Source: Marasmius tenuissimus (taxonomy: Eukaryota; Basidiomycota; Agaricomycetes; Agaricales; Marasmiaceae). Taken from it: a DNA stretch of 64,000 nt. Within the stretch, counting starts at the first letter, position 1, and the number at the start of each line of letters is the position of its first letter. The stretch covers positions 2,914,001 through 2,978,000 of the forward strand of contig JAQOTA010000069.1 in assembly GCA_029532415.1 (NCBI GenBank), read 5' to 3'. The notes below the pieces were generated by a model, which saw only the letters and a list, made by a program, of their open reading frames with translations, did not search any database and had not been told where the DNA came from. The position numbers were made by a program, and so were the translations under genes. Positions 1 to 10,519 of the stretch are shown in pieces.

Positions 1-1
1 T

Positions 2-459
2 GGAACGTTGAGTCTATCCAGAGCTGTGTCTATATCACAGCCGAGGTAAGAGTATATTCATCATGTTTGTATCCACGACGACGATCCTCACAACCCCATT
101 TAAAGTGAATCCACCTTATCCATTGTATCTGAAGAACCACATTCCGATATACCCACTCGCGTAGACTTCATCATTGGAAGCGTATTGGGAGTCGCGATAG
201 TGATGCTCACGCTGTATCTGATTCTCCAAAGATGGAGAAAGCATAGTACGTGGAACATTGTTTCGCTGGGATTAAGCATACTCGGCTCACTGACGTTTGC
301 TCGTTCTAAGAACGGTTTCTCGCTGCAAGGGTTCTTCCCGTGTCTGATCCTCAAGCTCAGATTCGGCAGGCACGAGCACCCGTATCCAATCCGGGGGACT
401 TTGAGCAAAGTGGGATGTCCTCCACGGAGACATTGGTGAGGCAATATAATCCGGGCTAA
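2..459 (+). CDS. Single-pass membrane protein, 3' end only
   Basis: This is the C-terminal part of a gene that starts outside the window. Three exons join in one frame: up to 45, 106-245 and 311-459, with introns 46-105 and 246-310 (GT..AG). The translated piece is a Ser-rich stretch, a hydrophobic helix of about 20 residues (FIIGSVLGVAIVMLTLYLI), a basic stop-transfer patch (QRWRKHKR) and a cytoplasmic tail of about 45 residues ending in RQYNPG and a TAA at 457-459. This layout, Ser/Thr-rich ectodomain then TM then short tail, is common among unnamed Agaricomycete surface proteins. The function is unknown. The frame is supported because both splices restore it and the membrane topology makes sense. 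Confidence 0.6.
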
Positions 460-898
460 GAGACATACATAGTGGACTCATTTGATCTGAAGCCACAAGT
501 CCGGCTTCTAAGCCAGTGTAACAGTTGTGGAACGAAGATTCGCAGAGTTGGTTCCCATGACCCCTGCACCTTATAGTCGTTGATTTTTTGGACTTGAATG
601 GACTATGTGGGCAATTTCTAAATTGGGATGAATAGCCGCAGCGAGAGTACGACCGCGCTCGATTGCAGGGTCTTCCAAGTTCCAATCGACGTTACGTCCT
701 CTCTTGACGCGACGCGCTCACGTGCTGGGATTTCTTGATTCTCCCGCGCTTACCTCGGTCCCTTACCACAGCTCTTTCCCACTGACCACGACGACCACAT
801 CTTAGCCATTTGACAATTGTCCGTCTACCTTACCGAAAACCTTCTCAATCCGGTCAGAATAGTCACTTCATATAATCGTAGGACCTCTCTAGCTCAAC
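460..898. other. Intergenic, nothing recognised
   Basis: This stretch lies between the membrane-protein tail and the MYND gene. Open frames here are short and show no family signal. It should hold the terminator of the upstream gene and the promoter of the next one. Confidence 0.4.
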
Positions 899-2639
899 AT
901 GGCCCGTCCTCTCGGGCTGGAAGCCCTGCTGAATCGTGGGTTACCTGGTCAGCAACTGATGGTATCGCCAGAGTCTCTGAGAAAGTGAGTGTTATCTTCC
1001 CTGGAATAAACCAAAATATCTTCTCGTATTAATAATCATAATCTATATCTAGCCAAAGAATCGCAGATGATCTCTGTGCCCAACGAAGACCTCAAGAAGC
1101 TGTGCCCTACTTGATGAAAGCCATGCAAGACAAAAACAATGTCGATGTGTTCGTCAGTTCTGCGTTTTTGGCACCGGATTATCAGAACGCGATTGAGACG
1201 TTGGATGAGGGAAAGAGAAGAGGTGGGTTCCTGCTCTATTTTTTTTTCGCACTAATCATTATTTTCACGTACTAAGGACGAGTTTACCTTGAAAGAAAGT
1301 TTGGCCCAGATGCTCTCAATGGAAACGGGCCGCTCATGGGGGAGTTTTACTCGATAATCGAAACTCGACCATACATGCGCGTGATGCAAGCATACGTTCG
1401 AATGGATGTTGAGTTCAAGAAGTACGCAAAAGCAGTGTAAGTCCTCTTCTGACTTTGAAGGATCACCTAACTGAGAGAAGATTCGCTGCAAAGGGATGCA
1501 GTAGTCGAAATGTTCAGGCTCAACCCCAACGATCCCATGCGTCAACACACATGGCTCGGATCTCTTCTCTGCCAGGTCGAGCGATATTCTGATGCGCTCT
1601 ACTTTGCGCAATTCTTCATGGATGTCAGGGTCGGACGCATAGACAAGGGAGATCTCCCGGCTGGGGGAGGAACAAATTTCCTTCCGCCCAGGAACGATCT
1701 GTATAGTCCCGAGGAGCAGGAGAAGCTGAGCGAGTTCTTCGAGGCAACTATCCTCTACACGGCTGCTCTGGCGTCGTTCAAGATGTGGGGCGATACGGAG
1801 CAGGCGAGGATGTACCTGCGGTTGGCAGCCGGGCAAAATCCGAAGGTGTTGGTAAAATTGCTTGGCAGAGTTCGAAGACCAGGTACGTCGTATCTTACTA
1901 CGTATTTCCATTTTTGATATGCTCACGCGACGTTTGATTTTCAGAGGGTCTCAACACAGCGCCGAGAACATTCAATAGCTCAGAGGACGCTCATGATTAT
2001 CTTTGGCTATCCCAGAACCTCTGGATGGATGACGATGTTTGGTACTGGATCAGTGAGAATCCAGATGCGAGGAAGAGTGTCTTGTTAGAGTGCGGCAGAG
2101 AAGGGTGTGAGAATGAGGAAAATCGACCAACGGAATTTCAGCGATGCTCGGGGTGTTTACAGGTCGGTCAATCATCTTGTTATCGTGCTCCGGGAGCGCT
2201 CCTATCTGACAGTTTTCTCTCGCCTAGACCTCCTATTGTAGCCGTGAATGCCAAAAATCAGACTGGAAGCGGCATAAGACGGGTGCATCATTTTTCCATT
2301 CGCACCCTACTGCCAGCGTGGCTAACGAGGTTCTTGACAGATTGCGAACGTATACGATCATTCAAAGCCATCGCCCGTGCTGTAGCGACCGGAAAGCCTT
2401 TGCCCGCCGACTCAAATACGCCGGTATACGTGGCTGATAGTTCAGAGCACAGGATCTATACGCAGGAAATCCCAAAAACGAACGAAGGGAGTAAGAAGAA
2501 GAAAAAGAAGAAAAGGAAGAAGTCGGCAACGAAGTCTGGGGAAGGGGATGTGGGTCAGAAGGGTGATCAGAATGGGAGTGACGATGGCGAGGGGGAAGAA
2601 CTGGGGAATGCTGTTGCCAGGTTGCAGTTGGGTATTTGA
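899..2639 (+). CDS. MYND zinc-finger protein, seven exons
   Basis: Seven exons give about 464 residues: 899-984, 1053-1222, 1277-1436, 1476-1882, 1945-2162, 2228-2282 and 2341-2639. All phases agree; only the third intron (39 nt) is unusually short. The N-terminal two thirds is helical and TPR-like, with the pieces AQRRPQEAVPYLMKAM and CQVERYSDALYFAQFFM. The MYND finger is assembled across three exons: CSGCLQ, then TSYCSRECQKSDWKRHK, then TDC, which supplies the last cysteine ligand. A clear CTAAC branch site precedes the last acceptor. The C-terminus has a Lys/Arg-rich run (about 2490-2525) and an acidic tail. MYND fingers bind proline-rich peptides in partner proteins; no SET domain is visible, so no methyltransferase role is claimed. 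A decayed partial copy lies at 3.95-5.07 kb. Confidence 0.78.
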
Positions 2640-3021
2640 TGCACCTTTATCGCGCCTATACCCCATTTTCTCGACTATTCCGTAAATCCTCATATCGCCT
2701 TGTTTCGTCTCTACGCCGTGCTCTTGGAGCATCTCTACTCGTTGCTCAACGCGATTGTTTTCTTTGCTGCTTTACCGCCTGACCAACCACCGTCGGTGGG
2801 TATGTTCGCGACCATCGAAATTCCATGTGGCACGGATTCATCACCAATCCATTTGGGCTATCTGACGGTATCCAACCTGAGGTGATCTTAGCAAATCTCA
2901 GGCTTAGATGAACGTTGAAAGCTGCATCAATCCGACGCACTGGCCAAACGAGTACAGGATATACTCTTGCTCAACGGATTTTCAGCAGCCTTTACACGCG
3001 AGAGAAGTTCAATATGACCCC
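2640..3021. other. Intergenic, nothing recognised
   Basis: This is downstream of the MYND gene. It has short open frames only and no convincing motif. Confidence 0.35.
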
Positions 3022-3053
3022 TTCGTGACTCGTTCGTGACTCGTTCGTGACTC
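3022..3053 (+). repeat. 11-bp tandem repeat, about three copies
   Basis: The unit TTCGTGACTCG is repeated almost perfectly 2.9 times. It lies just upstream of the DUF6535 remnant. No function is inferred. Confidence 0.8.
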
Positions 3054-3123
3054 CAGGATTATCTCGCCACTTGTTCCCTTTCATACCATCGGTTTTCCTC
3101 TACTACGATTTCCAGAGTTCGTC

Positions 3124-3713
3124 TGTCAAGGAGGGGAGTCGTGCCCCGATTTCAGTGAGTAGTTTGTTCTCCCGGAAGCGGTTTCGATATCACTCATCTC
3201 CATTGAAGACCGAGCCAACACTCAAACGATCGTGGGAGGCAGTCATAACAGAGGCTAGTTCGTTGGATGACGGACTCATTGATGGGTGGAAGGAAAACAT
3301 TGACACTTTGCTAGTCTTTGTACGTGCATTAATCGAGTAAACGCCCCATAATCGTGACCTCTTTCATCTCAGGCCAGTTTCTTCTCCAAGATCGTTGCCG
3401 GGTTCACGGTTGAAACATCCAAATGGTTGGAAGAATCCCCGGAAGACATAACTAAGCCGTCCAACGTTCGGATATCAACCGAGTTCCTTCCGTATACGTG
3501 CTCAATGCTCTCCGATGGCAGATGGCAGAGCTACGGGACAGTCCAATCATGGTTCAAATGATCCTCGAGTCTATGCCTTTACACCTCGTCATGCGCCCGT
3601 TCTCAACCAGTGGTACTTTCTCCTGGGCAAAGAATAGGATATTAGCGACGTTGGGGCCGCGCTTGAAATCATGGATATTTTTTGCTGGGGTATTGAGTAC
3701 CATATAAATATCT
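3124..3713 (+). pseudogene. DUF6535 gene remnant with internal deletion
   Basis: The first part translates as SWEAVITEASSLDDG, then WKENIDTLLVF. An intron (3320-3372) follows, then ASFFSKIVAGFTVETSKWLEE. This matches the N-terminus of the DUF6535 protein at 45.1-47.7 kb (WKEDIDTLLVF, intron, AGLFSAVVTAFTIESYQWLSE), including the same intron position. From about 3500 the sequence jumps to a piece resembling HEFRDSPLILPHLRTLLQALPP (here AELRDSPIMVQMILESMPL). That piece lies several hundred residues further on in the intact protein. The membrane block is therefore deleted, and stops follow. It is a dead copy that still shows the intron, so it arose by DNA duplication rather than by reverse transcription. 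Confidence 0.75.
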
Positions 3714-3954
3714 TATGTATAGTAAATCTATCCTGCCCCGAGCTGGTCTCTGGTAACTAGACCAACACTTCTTGCAGTTTGGAGGATGAATCGTGATGAG
3801 CGATATCTCTAGATCCACTCATCAACACAGTTGACCGACACCTTGGCAACTTGGCTGCACATATATCTATGTATAATACACCTGGAAGTGTACTCTCATG
3901 ATCGACCAACTTGCACACTCAAAACTTAGATCCTGAAAGCGCAGTCAACGCGAC

Positions 3955-4090
3955 ACAGCCCTCCAGCGGCATGCGTAGTCCGTGGCTGTGAATGCCAGAA
4001 AGTTAAACGGCATGAAACGGGTACATCATTTTTCTATCATTGTTCCACCACCGAGCGTAGCCATCACACCCTAGACGGACTGCAAATGTG
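3955..4090 (+). pseudogene. MYND gene fragment (finger exon plus intron)
   Basis: This is a diverged copy of about 2226-2345 in the neighbouring MYND gene. It shares a Cys-Glu-Cys piece, the CGGCATGAAACGG run, and the following intron start (GTACATCATTTTT against GTGCATCATTTTT). Because intron sequence is retained, this is a genomic duplication. The cysteine spacing is broken and no open frame joins it to neighbours. Confidence 0.6.
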
Positions 4091-4964
4091 TAATTTATGA
4101 GCGCATTTTTCGTTACATATTCTCGGACCTTTACGAAATCGTCCAGGGTTGGGGCTTGCCGTCAAGGAAATCTCCGGTGTTGGGCGTTGGTGCTCTCAGA
4201 ATCGTCCGGCGTTAGCTTTTGGTGTCCACCCCGGACCGGTATCCGTCACCAAAAGGTTCGTGGTCGATCTGGCCTACGCTGCCGTGCCAGTGCGTGTATA
4301 TCTCCTCCGTGATGCCTTATGGAGGCACCAGGCTTCAACTCAACTCGTGCGATCAATATCCTCAAGGGGCGTGAGCTATCTCACGCGCTATTTGAACACA
4401 GGAGTCCGCGACCGTGCGTGTGGTGTCCAGATTTTTTACAGGCACATTGAGCTGGCCGACCTTTCGGCAGCTCAGGATCATCGGCAACTTCGGGGATATA
4501 GGGGTTTTTATCTAAGAGCTGTTGTTCTCTACTAAGCTTCTCTTCCGCCTCCTCATCCTGGTGGAGACTCGTATCAATACTCTCACTCAATTACACGTTA
4601 CTCAAACAAAATAGAGGGCTGCTCTGCTCTGCTGAAGACTGGGCCTCCTGTAATCTACTTCACGCCGGGCAATTAACAAAAATGCCGGATTGCGGCATCC
4701 GCTACGTTTAGCCGGCAGTGCTTCTGCCTCCCTTTGTAGAACTTCAATGTGCCTCACAAACTGGACGAGACACCCAGGATCATAAACACAGTAAATTAAA
4801 TCAGCTAAATTTGAATATCAAACCTGTGGACACCATCAAGACTACTGGTGAGAGAGAGGACCGACCTCCCAACGCCCGACGTCAATAGCCGGACAACCAA
4901 CACTTGACACCGGATAACCGGGGTACAAATGTCGCACGATTTTGCGATGAATTATGTGCTCATA
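4091..4964. other. Unrecognised stretch between two MYND gene fragments
   Basis: An open frame of 128 codons lies at 4149-4535 and short ones elsewhere. None shows a family signal. The stretch sits where the start of the last MYND exon would be expected, so it may be inserted or heavily diverged sequence. Confidence 0.3.
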
Positions 4965-5085
4965 GTAATTCTTCCGAACCAGCGCCCGTGTATGTAGCAT
5001 TTAGTAAGCCCTTGCCCGCCAGTACAGATACGCCGGTATATGGAACCATCGCTTCAGAGAACAGAAAATTGGGAAGTGGAGCTGC
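4965..5085 (+). pseudogene. MYND gene fragment (last exon)
   Basis: The piece encoding KPLPASTDTPVY matches KPLPADSNTPVY in the last exon of the MYND gene at 899-2639. The match continues to the residues after it (ASENR against SSEHR). It is separated from the finger fragment by about 0.9 kb and lacks the Lys-rich tail. It is part of the same decayed duplicate. Confidence 0.6.
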
Positions 5086-5155
5086 AGCCATTATCACGAG
5101 TCGGACCTTGGATCACCGCCTTGCGGGAATTAGTTCAACTTGGTACACATGGCCT

Positions 5156-6454
5156 GGAAATCGAGGCCAGGTTTCCTCAAAAACGGGGCAAAATACTTGA
5201 GTTTTCTCCTTACCTTGTCCTTACCTTATTACAATGCGCTGACAGCTGTACTTGAGAGAACCTTGAGCAACATGGTTGAGTCGAACTTGAGGGAGCGAGT
5301 GAGTCAAACTTAAGGGAGTGAACGAGGTGGCTCAAGGTTGACGTTGAGGGAGTAGATGAGGCAACTCAAACTGTGTTCAAGGGTACCTCAACATCGACCT
5401 TGAGGGAGTAAACAAGCTGACTCAACTTCACTCAAGCCACACTCAACAATGCTTCAAGGTTTGTCTCAAGTCAGGTCGGGCAAACACACATGAAAGGGTA
5501 GAACAAAATATATTGTATATGTTGTGTGAATACATAGGAGCAGCGAGTACACTGCGTAGTGAGGGCTGCCATTGTTCAATGTGAGCACTGTACAATGTGC
5601 AGGGCTTATGAAGTCAAGTGCTAACCTTGGGTTGGGCCAGCTTCTGGCCAGGATGACATATTCATTGACTGTGGAGAGGTTGTAGGTAGCTGAACCAGAC
5701 AGACAGAGAGGGAACACGTACCAGTAGGTGACTTGGCGGCAAGTGCGTATCCTGCGTTGTTGTTTATTTCTTCCTTTCTATGCTACATTTCAGTGAGATA
5801 CAGAGTGGAGGAGAGGGCTGGTTTATACATTATGGTGCTTCAAAATTATACATTGCATTAGAGCCACCACTATATCGGTGTTCATTTAACTCAAACCATT
5901 CATCATGTTCCGTCCCACCTGTCCAAGTTTCAGAAACAAACAAGAATCGAGACAAAAAAAAGACTCACAGCAACAAATGACTTCCATCCTCATAAACCCT
6001 AAGCACTCCATCTTCAGGTGTATACAAAGCTCTGGGATGCCAAGTTGGAAGGGACTCTGAGGATAACAAAGACGATGCACCCACTTTGTGGCAATTCATT
6101 GCTCAAGTTTGTACTTTCCTTTACTCATGTTCATACTCTCGAGTCTCTTTATCATTCGCTCAAGTCCACATTTTCCTTCACTCAAGTCTGACTTCTTCTC
6201 TCAAGGCTATTCATTCCCTACTCAATTTTTGCTCAAGTTCCCTACCTACATTAGTACAGAGTGAATCTCAAGATTTCCTCAAGTCATTCCTTCAGATATT
6301 TGTCAAGTTAATACTCAATTTGATACTCAAGTTGAATCTGATTTTGAGATCTAATACTTGAGCGGCATACTTGAGGGTGAAAACTTAAGGTAGAGGGCCT
6401 AAGGAGCCTCAAGGATTTTGCCCCAATTTTGAAGGGAAGGTGGCTGTGGAGTAG
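5156..6454. mobile_element. Non-autonomous inverted-repeat element rich in TTGAG motifs
   Basis: The ends carry inverted copies of a core near GGGGCAAAATNCTTGAG (about 5184-5201 on the left, 6408-6425 on the right), preceded by TCAAAA on both sides. The inner left arm (5250-5470) is packed with CTTGAG and TTGAGGGAG motifs. The inner right arm (6090-6400) is packed with the complement CTCAAG, so the two arms face each other. Similarity between the ends fades outward. A 7-bp direct repeat ATGGCCT at 5149-5155 and 6455-6461 may be the target duplication and sets the tentative limits. No transposase frame is present. The superfamily is not assigned; subterminal repeats of this density fit a MITE or foldback element. 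Confidence 0.6.
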
Positions 6455-6693
6455 ATGGCCTTTGGGGAGGATATAAATCAGCGGCACTCGGGCGCGAAAG
6501 GAGATGCTATAGCTCCTTCAGAATATGTGTATTCCTTCGGCTAGAGGCCGTGCGTCAAAAGCACCGACGATCAGAAAGCATACAGACCAGTTCACGCGCG
6601 ATGAATATATAATAGACGTCAAGATAGTTCATTATCCCCGCTTTATTCCTTCCCCTCCATTGCTCAACGTGCCCTTTAAGTGTGGTCTAGAAA
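6455..6693. other. Upstream region of the membrane protein gene
   Basis: A TATA-like GATATAAATC lies near 6470, about 220 bases before the chosen ATG. Nothing else is recognised. Confidence 0.25.
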
Positions 6694-8404
6694 ATGGAGT
6701 CCTGCCTTGCAACCGAAAACTCCTATGACTGTTTCAGTTCTATCACGTCAGGACCCAACACGAAAAGCAGCGTGAGCGAGGGTCAATCGCTGCTCAGCTA
6801 CGGCTTGACTTACATTATTTGAACCCCAGATTGGATTCCTTCTTTACGGTGAGGATATAACCTTCACCCTCGTTTCCGGAAGCACGAACTTCGTGAACCC
6901 CAAAACACGCACATTCAACTAACACATCCTCGCTTCAAGGTATTGATGCGGCTCTATATGTACTGTGCATGTATATTCTCCTCACGCGGAAACGAGATCG
7001 CTATCGGATACATGCTGCGCTAGTTACGACCTTATTCGTTGTAGCGACAGCAGCAATGGGAATCAAGTACAGGTTGAACGAGCTCGAGGCTCAAAAAGAT
7101 CTCCGGAACTATCTCGTTCACCACTTTCCGGACCGGCTAACTCCAGAAGAAGAGCAATTTCTACTTGGGATGACGGGGTTAACGTCAAAATGTCGGGAGT
7201 CAAGATGCTACTAGTAAGTTTTTCAATTCTGATCTCCTGACAAATTAGTCCTAAAGCCTTGGGCTGGGACATGATAGCCCGGCCATCCTCCCTTTGGAGA
7301 TAGGGACCCAATTCTGCACGGTCATCGCGAAGTAAGCCACTTTATGCTTCTACTTTGTGCCTCGACAGACTCCCGCTGATCTTCTTCACCGACAAGCGTC
7401 TTGACTGACATCCTTCTCGTGAGTTCAAAGCTTTGGCCCAGGCAAACGGAAGACTTGTTCTGACCAGGTCGGTCGCTGTAGGTATGGCGTTACTATCACA
7501 TATGGGGAGCCTCACGTTTTAGAGTCCTCGTCATGGGAATACCTTGTATAGCTGCCTTTGGGGCCAATGGTGCGATTCACTTACCCTGGGCATCTTGATA
7601 AATCTTTATAGGTCTTTTTCACCTCCCAGTGTTTGGTTTCATAGTGATAATCAATCAATGTATCGGACAAGCCAAACTTGCTTCTGTCACCGGCGATGCG
7701 ACGTTCGCTTTGTTCACTCTTGTGGCACTTGTTGCTAACCTTTCATTAACCCTATTAATCGGTGAGTGGTGAGTAGCACGGAATTTAGACGCATAGTCGC
7801 CTGATCCTTTTTTATCGATAAATAGCAGGGAGAATCTTTTATATCGCTCATCAAGTCGGAAAAGACCTCCCATTCCGCACTTCGGTATCTAAGATGTACA
7901 GAACCGTTATTTCAGCCACCTAAGTAATAGTATCCCCCCACCGACGTAGTTGTGAGTCCGCTGACATTCACTCTGTCCTTATAGTCTCGAATCAGGAATG
8001 ATCTACCCCGTCGCAATCATCATATACATCTCCTGCGTACTTTATAATTACTTCGGTTCAAAGGAGAGGGGCTCAAACCTCGCTCTCAACTTGACATCCG
8101 ACACTATCTTTGGCTCCTTTGTAACCCTGATGGTACGTATGATACATTCGTGACCGGGTTTTTGGGTTCCAATTCGTGCTTCAAGGGTATCGCGTCAACC
8201 TTGATCGTGGTACGCGTAACACTAGGAGTTGCCGCACATGACGAAGAGTCTTTCAAGGACACCATCATAATGGGAGATACGGAGCAAATTCGGTCAGAAC
8301 AGAATACTCGTGAGATCAATATTGGCCCCCAGAGCCAATACACTCCTGGAGTTCGAGAGAGCGATTACAGAGCGCTGGGTCCGGACATGGAGGCACAGAA
8401 ATGA
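6694..8404 (+). CDS. Seven-helix-type membrane protein, multi-exon, possibly decaying
   Basis: The first three exons join in frame: 6694-6771, 6830-6848 and from 6940. They read SSIGFLLYGIDAALYVLCMY and lead into a long hydrophobic helix. Later exons encode further helices: RFRVLVMGIPCIAAFGANG (about 7510-7570), VFGFIVIINQCIG, a long Ala/Leu helix near 7690-7760, MIYPVAIIIYISCVLY (7999-8046), and a last helix GIASTLIVVRVTLGVA. The hydrophilic tail ends DMEAQK at 8404. This order of helices plus a polar tail is typical of an unnamed Agaricomycete seven-helix family. Two points are odd. The donor near 7920 reads CTAAGT where GTAAGT is expected, and the frame around 7485-7500 is hard to reconcile. 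The gene may be a young pseudogene. The ligand and role are unknown. Confidence 0.55.
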
Positions 8405-8787
8405 AGTAGGTAGCTACCGGAGTTATAGATCACGCTCTGGAGTATTTCACGAGTTTTTTTAGTTTTGTAGTTATTTCGTAGCCTAGTACAGTATAATATC
8501 TCTCTTTATTCTACGATTTTCTGGACGGTTCAAGTCCATTCTTATTGTCTCACTCCGTCTTCAGCACTGTCTTTAGGGGTGTTATGGCGGTTGTTGACCC
8601 ACAGCCCACTGAATCCTCGCATACTTGCGAGTATCTGGAGAAGAACAAGTCGCCGTACCAGCCACCCATAATGATGGTTGAGGTCTACAAAAGGCTTGTC
8701 ATTCAAATCTACTTCAGCCTAAGCACATATACCACAAGAAATGCGAACTCCTCGTATAATGTCACTCATCGACCAGCCCAGCAATCA
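8405..8787. other. Intergenic between convergent genes
   Basis: This is the shared 3' region of the membrane-protein gene (plus) and F-box P1 (minus). An open frame of 82 codons at 8545-8793 has no family signal and is left out. Confidence 0.4.
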
Positions 8788-10254
8788 CTATAACATCTCC
8801 AAGACGAAGATGACACCCGAGTTCACTAGAAGCGATTGACAGCGACGGGTCACGTCAACATAGAAGGCCTCGAGCTCTGAGTCACTATCTCCGCTTTCAT
8901 CTGGGCCATCGCACTCGTTCAACAAGTCGGAAGTAACAATTAGCTCTACGTGGCGCAACAACAAGTTGTTCTCCGCTCGAGATTCGACCATGTGCAAGAA
9001 GCGAGTTGCCATATCACGGGCGATAGAATTCCATGACTTGTCCGTCGGGAATTTGCGGATGCGCACGGTAGGAGTGGATAACGATGGGAGCGCTGGTGGT
9101 GGGGAATCGGAGAGTAAGGCACAGAGCCGATAAATTACAGTGTTTATCATCGCACTGGCACCGGCTGTCGCATCGCTGCCCTCGAGGGTATGGAATTCGA
9201 GGCTGATGGTGCTCAGCTCGGGTGAGAGGTTGATGAGGTCTGAGATCCATTCGGAGTTGGATTCGAGGGGAGCATGACGGGCGGATACACAAAGGGTACG
9301 CAGGCTATTACACCCACTACGTCGAAGGCACTCTACGAGCGAGCCTCCAATGTGGTGATCTCTCGCACGGGAGCCTGGTGTGATGAGGGTAAAATCGGTA
9401 AGAGAGGTAAGAGTGAAAGAGTTGATGAAGACGTCAATATCGGGGATGCCGCATTCGTCCGTGATTGCGAGAGTTTCCAAGTGAGTAAAATCAATAGGTC
9501 CTGGAGCTCTGGGCTGGCGTACGACTCGGAGGTGGAGTTGGGTAAGGGAGGGAAACAGCTTTAGGAGGGGCTCGAAGCTGTCGGCTGGTGGATAATCACA
9601 TTCTACCGACTTGACCGAGTTGAAAGGTGGAAAATACGCAATGACCCACGAGGCCCGCCAATTCATTGCCAAGGACGTTAGCGCGGGAGTGCGGTGAAGC
9701 AGCATGTGTAAATTGTGTGCATATCGTGGATAGGAAAATGTTTCGCTCGCTTCTTTTATTGTGAGGTGTCGGAGAAGGAGGAGATGAAGGGGGGACTCGA
9801 TGTTGAATCTATGAAAAAAATCAAGATCGATCTGAAGATGCTTAGTTTGGATCAAAGCCTGGTGTAGCAGAGGCTCCAGGGTGTCAAGGAAGCCTATAGT
9901 ACACTTTCGCCCGCGATATATACTCGTGGAGATCTCGAGAGAGAGTGGATGATTGCGTGATTTCTCAAGGACAAAGCTCAGCGCCGTGAGCAAAAGAGAA
10001 TCACTGTCACAAACTGGCGGTAGATTTATCGATAAGCTGGACCAAAGACCAGGGTATCCAAACACGATGTTCCTCCACAGAGAACAGGTTTGGGAGAGTT
10101 GCAGAGGAATACATTTGGAGAAACCCCGGACGATTTCAATGGGCTTTTCCTGAATCTGGGGAGATAAATGACTTTCGTTATTATGCCAGAGGCATGTTTC
10201 CGAGAAGACGCGTCGCCAGATCTCCACCGGTATGGAGGAGAGAAAGTCATCCAT
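8788..10254 (-). CDS. F-box protein, large paralog P1
   Basis: This is a single-exon gene of 488 residues. I chose the ATG at 10254 (MDDFLSSIPVEIWRRVF) over one ten codons upstream because the F-box begins here, as in P2. The F-box is IPVEIWRRVFSETCLW followed by LSQTCSLWRNIVFGYPGLWS, the usual second half (SLWR, PxLW). The rest is leucine-rich, with repeats of the type LFPSLTQLHLRV and LETLAITDE, ending RRCQSLLVNSGVIF. F-box proteins recruit substrates to SCF ubiquitin ligases through Skp1; the leucine-rich part would bind the target. It is a clear paralog of P2 (29619-31124) and P3 (37294-38796) and shares an upstream box with them. No break is seen. Confidence 0.85.
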   Translation of the reverse strand: MDDFLSSIPVEIWRRVFSETCLWHNNESHLSPQIQEKPIEIVRGFSKCIPLQLSQTCSLWRNIVFGYPGLWSSLSINLPPVCDSDSLLLTALSFVLEKSRNHPLSLEISTSIYRGRKCTIGFLDTLEPLLHQALIQTKHLQIDLDFFHRFNIESPLHLLLLRHLTIKEASETFSYPRYAHNLHMLLHRTPALTSLAMNWRASWVIAYFPPFNSVKSVECDYPPADSFEPLLKLFPSLTQLHLRVVRQPRAPGPIDFTHLETLAITDECGIPDIDVFINSFTLTSLTDFTLITPGSRARDHHIGGSLVECLRRSGCNSLRTLCVSARHAPLESNSEWISDLINLSPELSTISLEFHTLEGSDATAGASAMINTVIYRLCALLSDSPPPALPSLSTPTVRIRKFPTDKSWNSIARDMATRFLHMVESRAENNLLLRHVELIVTSDLLNECDGPDESGDSDSELEAFYVDVTRRCQSLLVNSGVIFVLEML

Positions 10255-10354
10255 CTTCGCAGTGTATGGCTGATAAAGACACATCTTAGTTGAGTTAGGC
10301 CGGTAAATCGTTATGAGTGTACCTTCAAAGTGCTATCAAACGCTTGCGCTTCCG

Positions 10355-10398
10355 GGCACCTCCACGTCGTGGTTGATGGTCAAGAGGGTAAATGACGC
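10355..10398 (-). promoter_or_regulatory. Upstream box shared by the three large F-box paralogs (P1)
   Basis: This 44-bp block lies about 100 bases before the P1 start. On the minus strand its core is CTTGACCATCAACCACGACG. It matches 29451-29494 before P2 and, less well, 38903-38950 before P3. It may be promoter, 5' leader or just retained duplicate sequence. Confidence 0.6.
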
Positions 10399-10519
10399 GC
10401 CAAGACCGGCGCAAGGCCGGCAAACCGGGAGTCCGGGGCGTCCAAACTTGGAACTCCGGGTCCGATATTTCGGTCCAGACCTCCACCCACTCCTCGCGCT
10501 TTATTATGGCTACGCCTGA

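Noticed and set aside
1252..1926. Open frame of 224 codons on the minus strand
   Set aside because: It is antisense to the spliced MYND gene at 899-2639.
8545..8793. Short open frame between convergent genes
   Set aside because: It has no family signal or splice partner, and lies in the 3' region of two genes.
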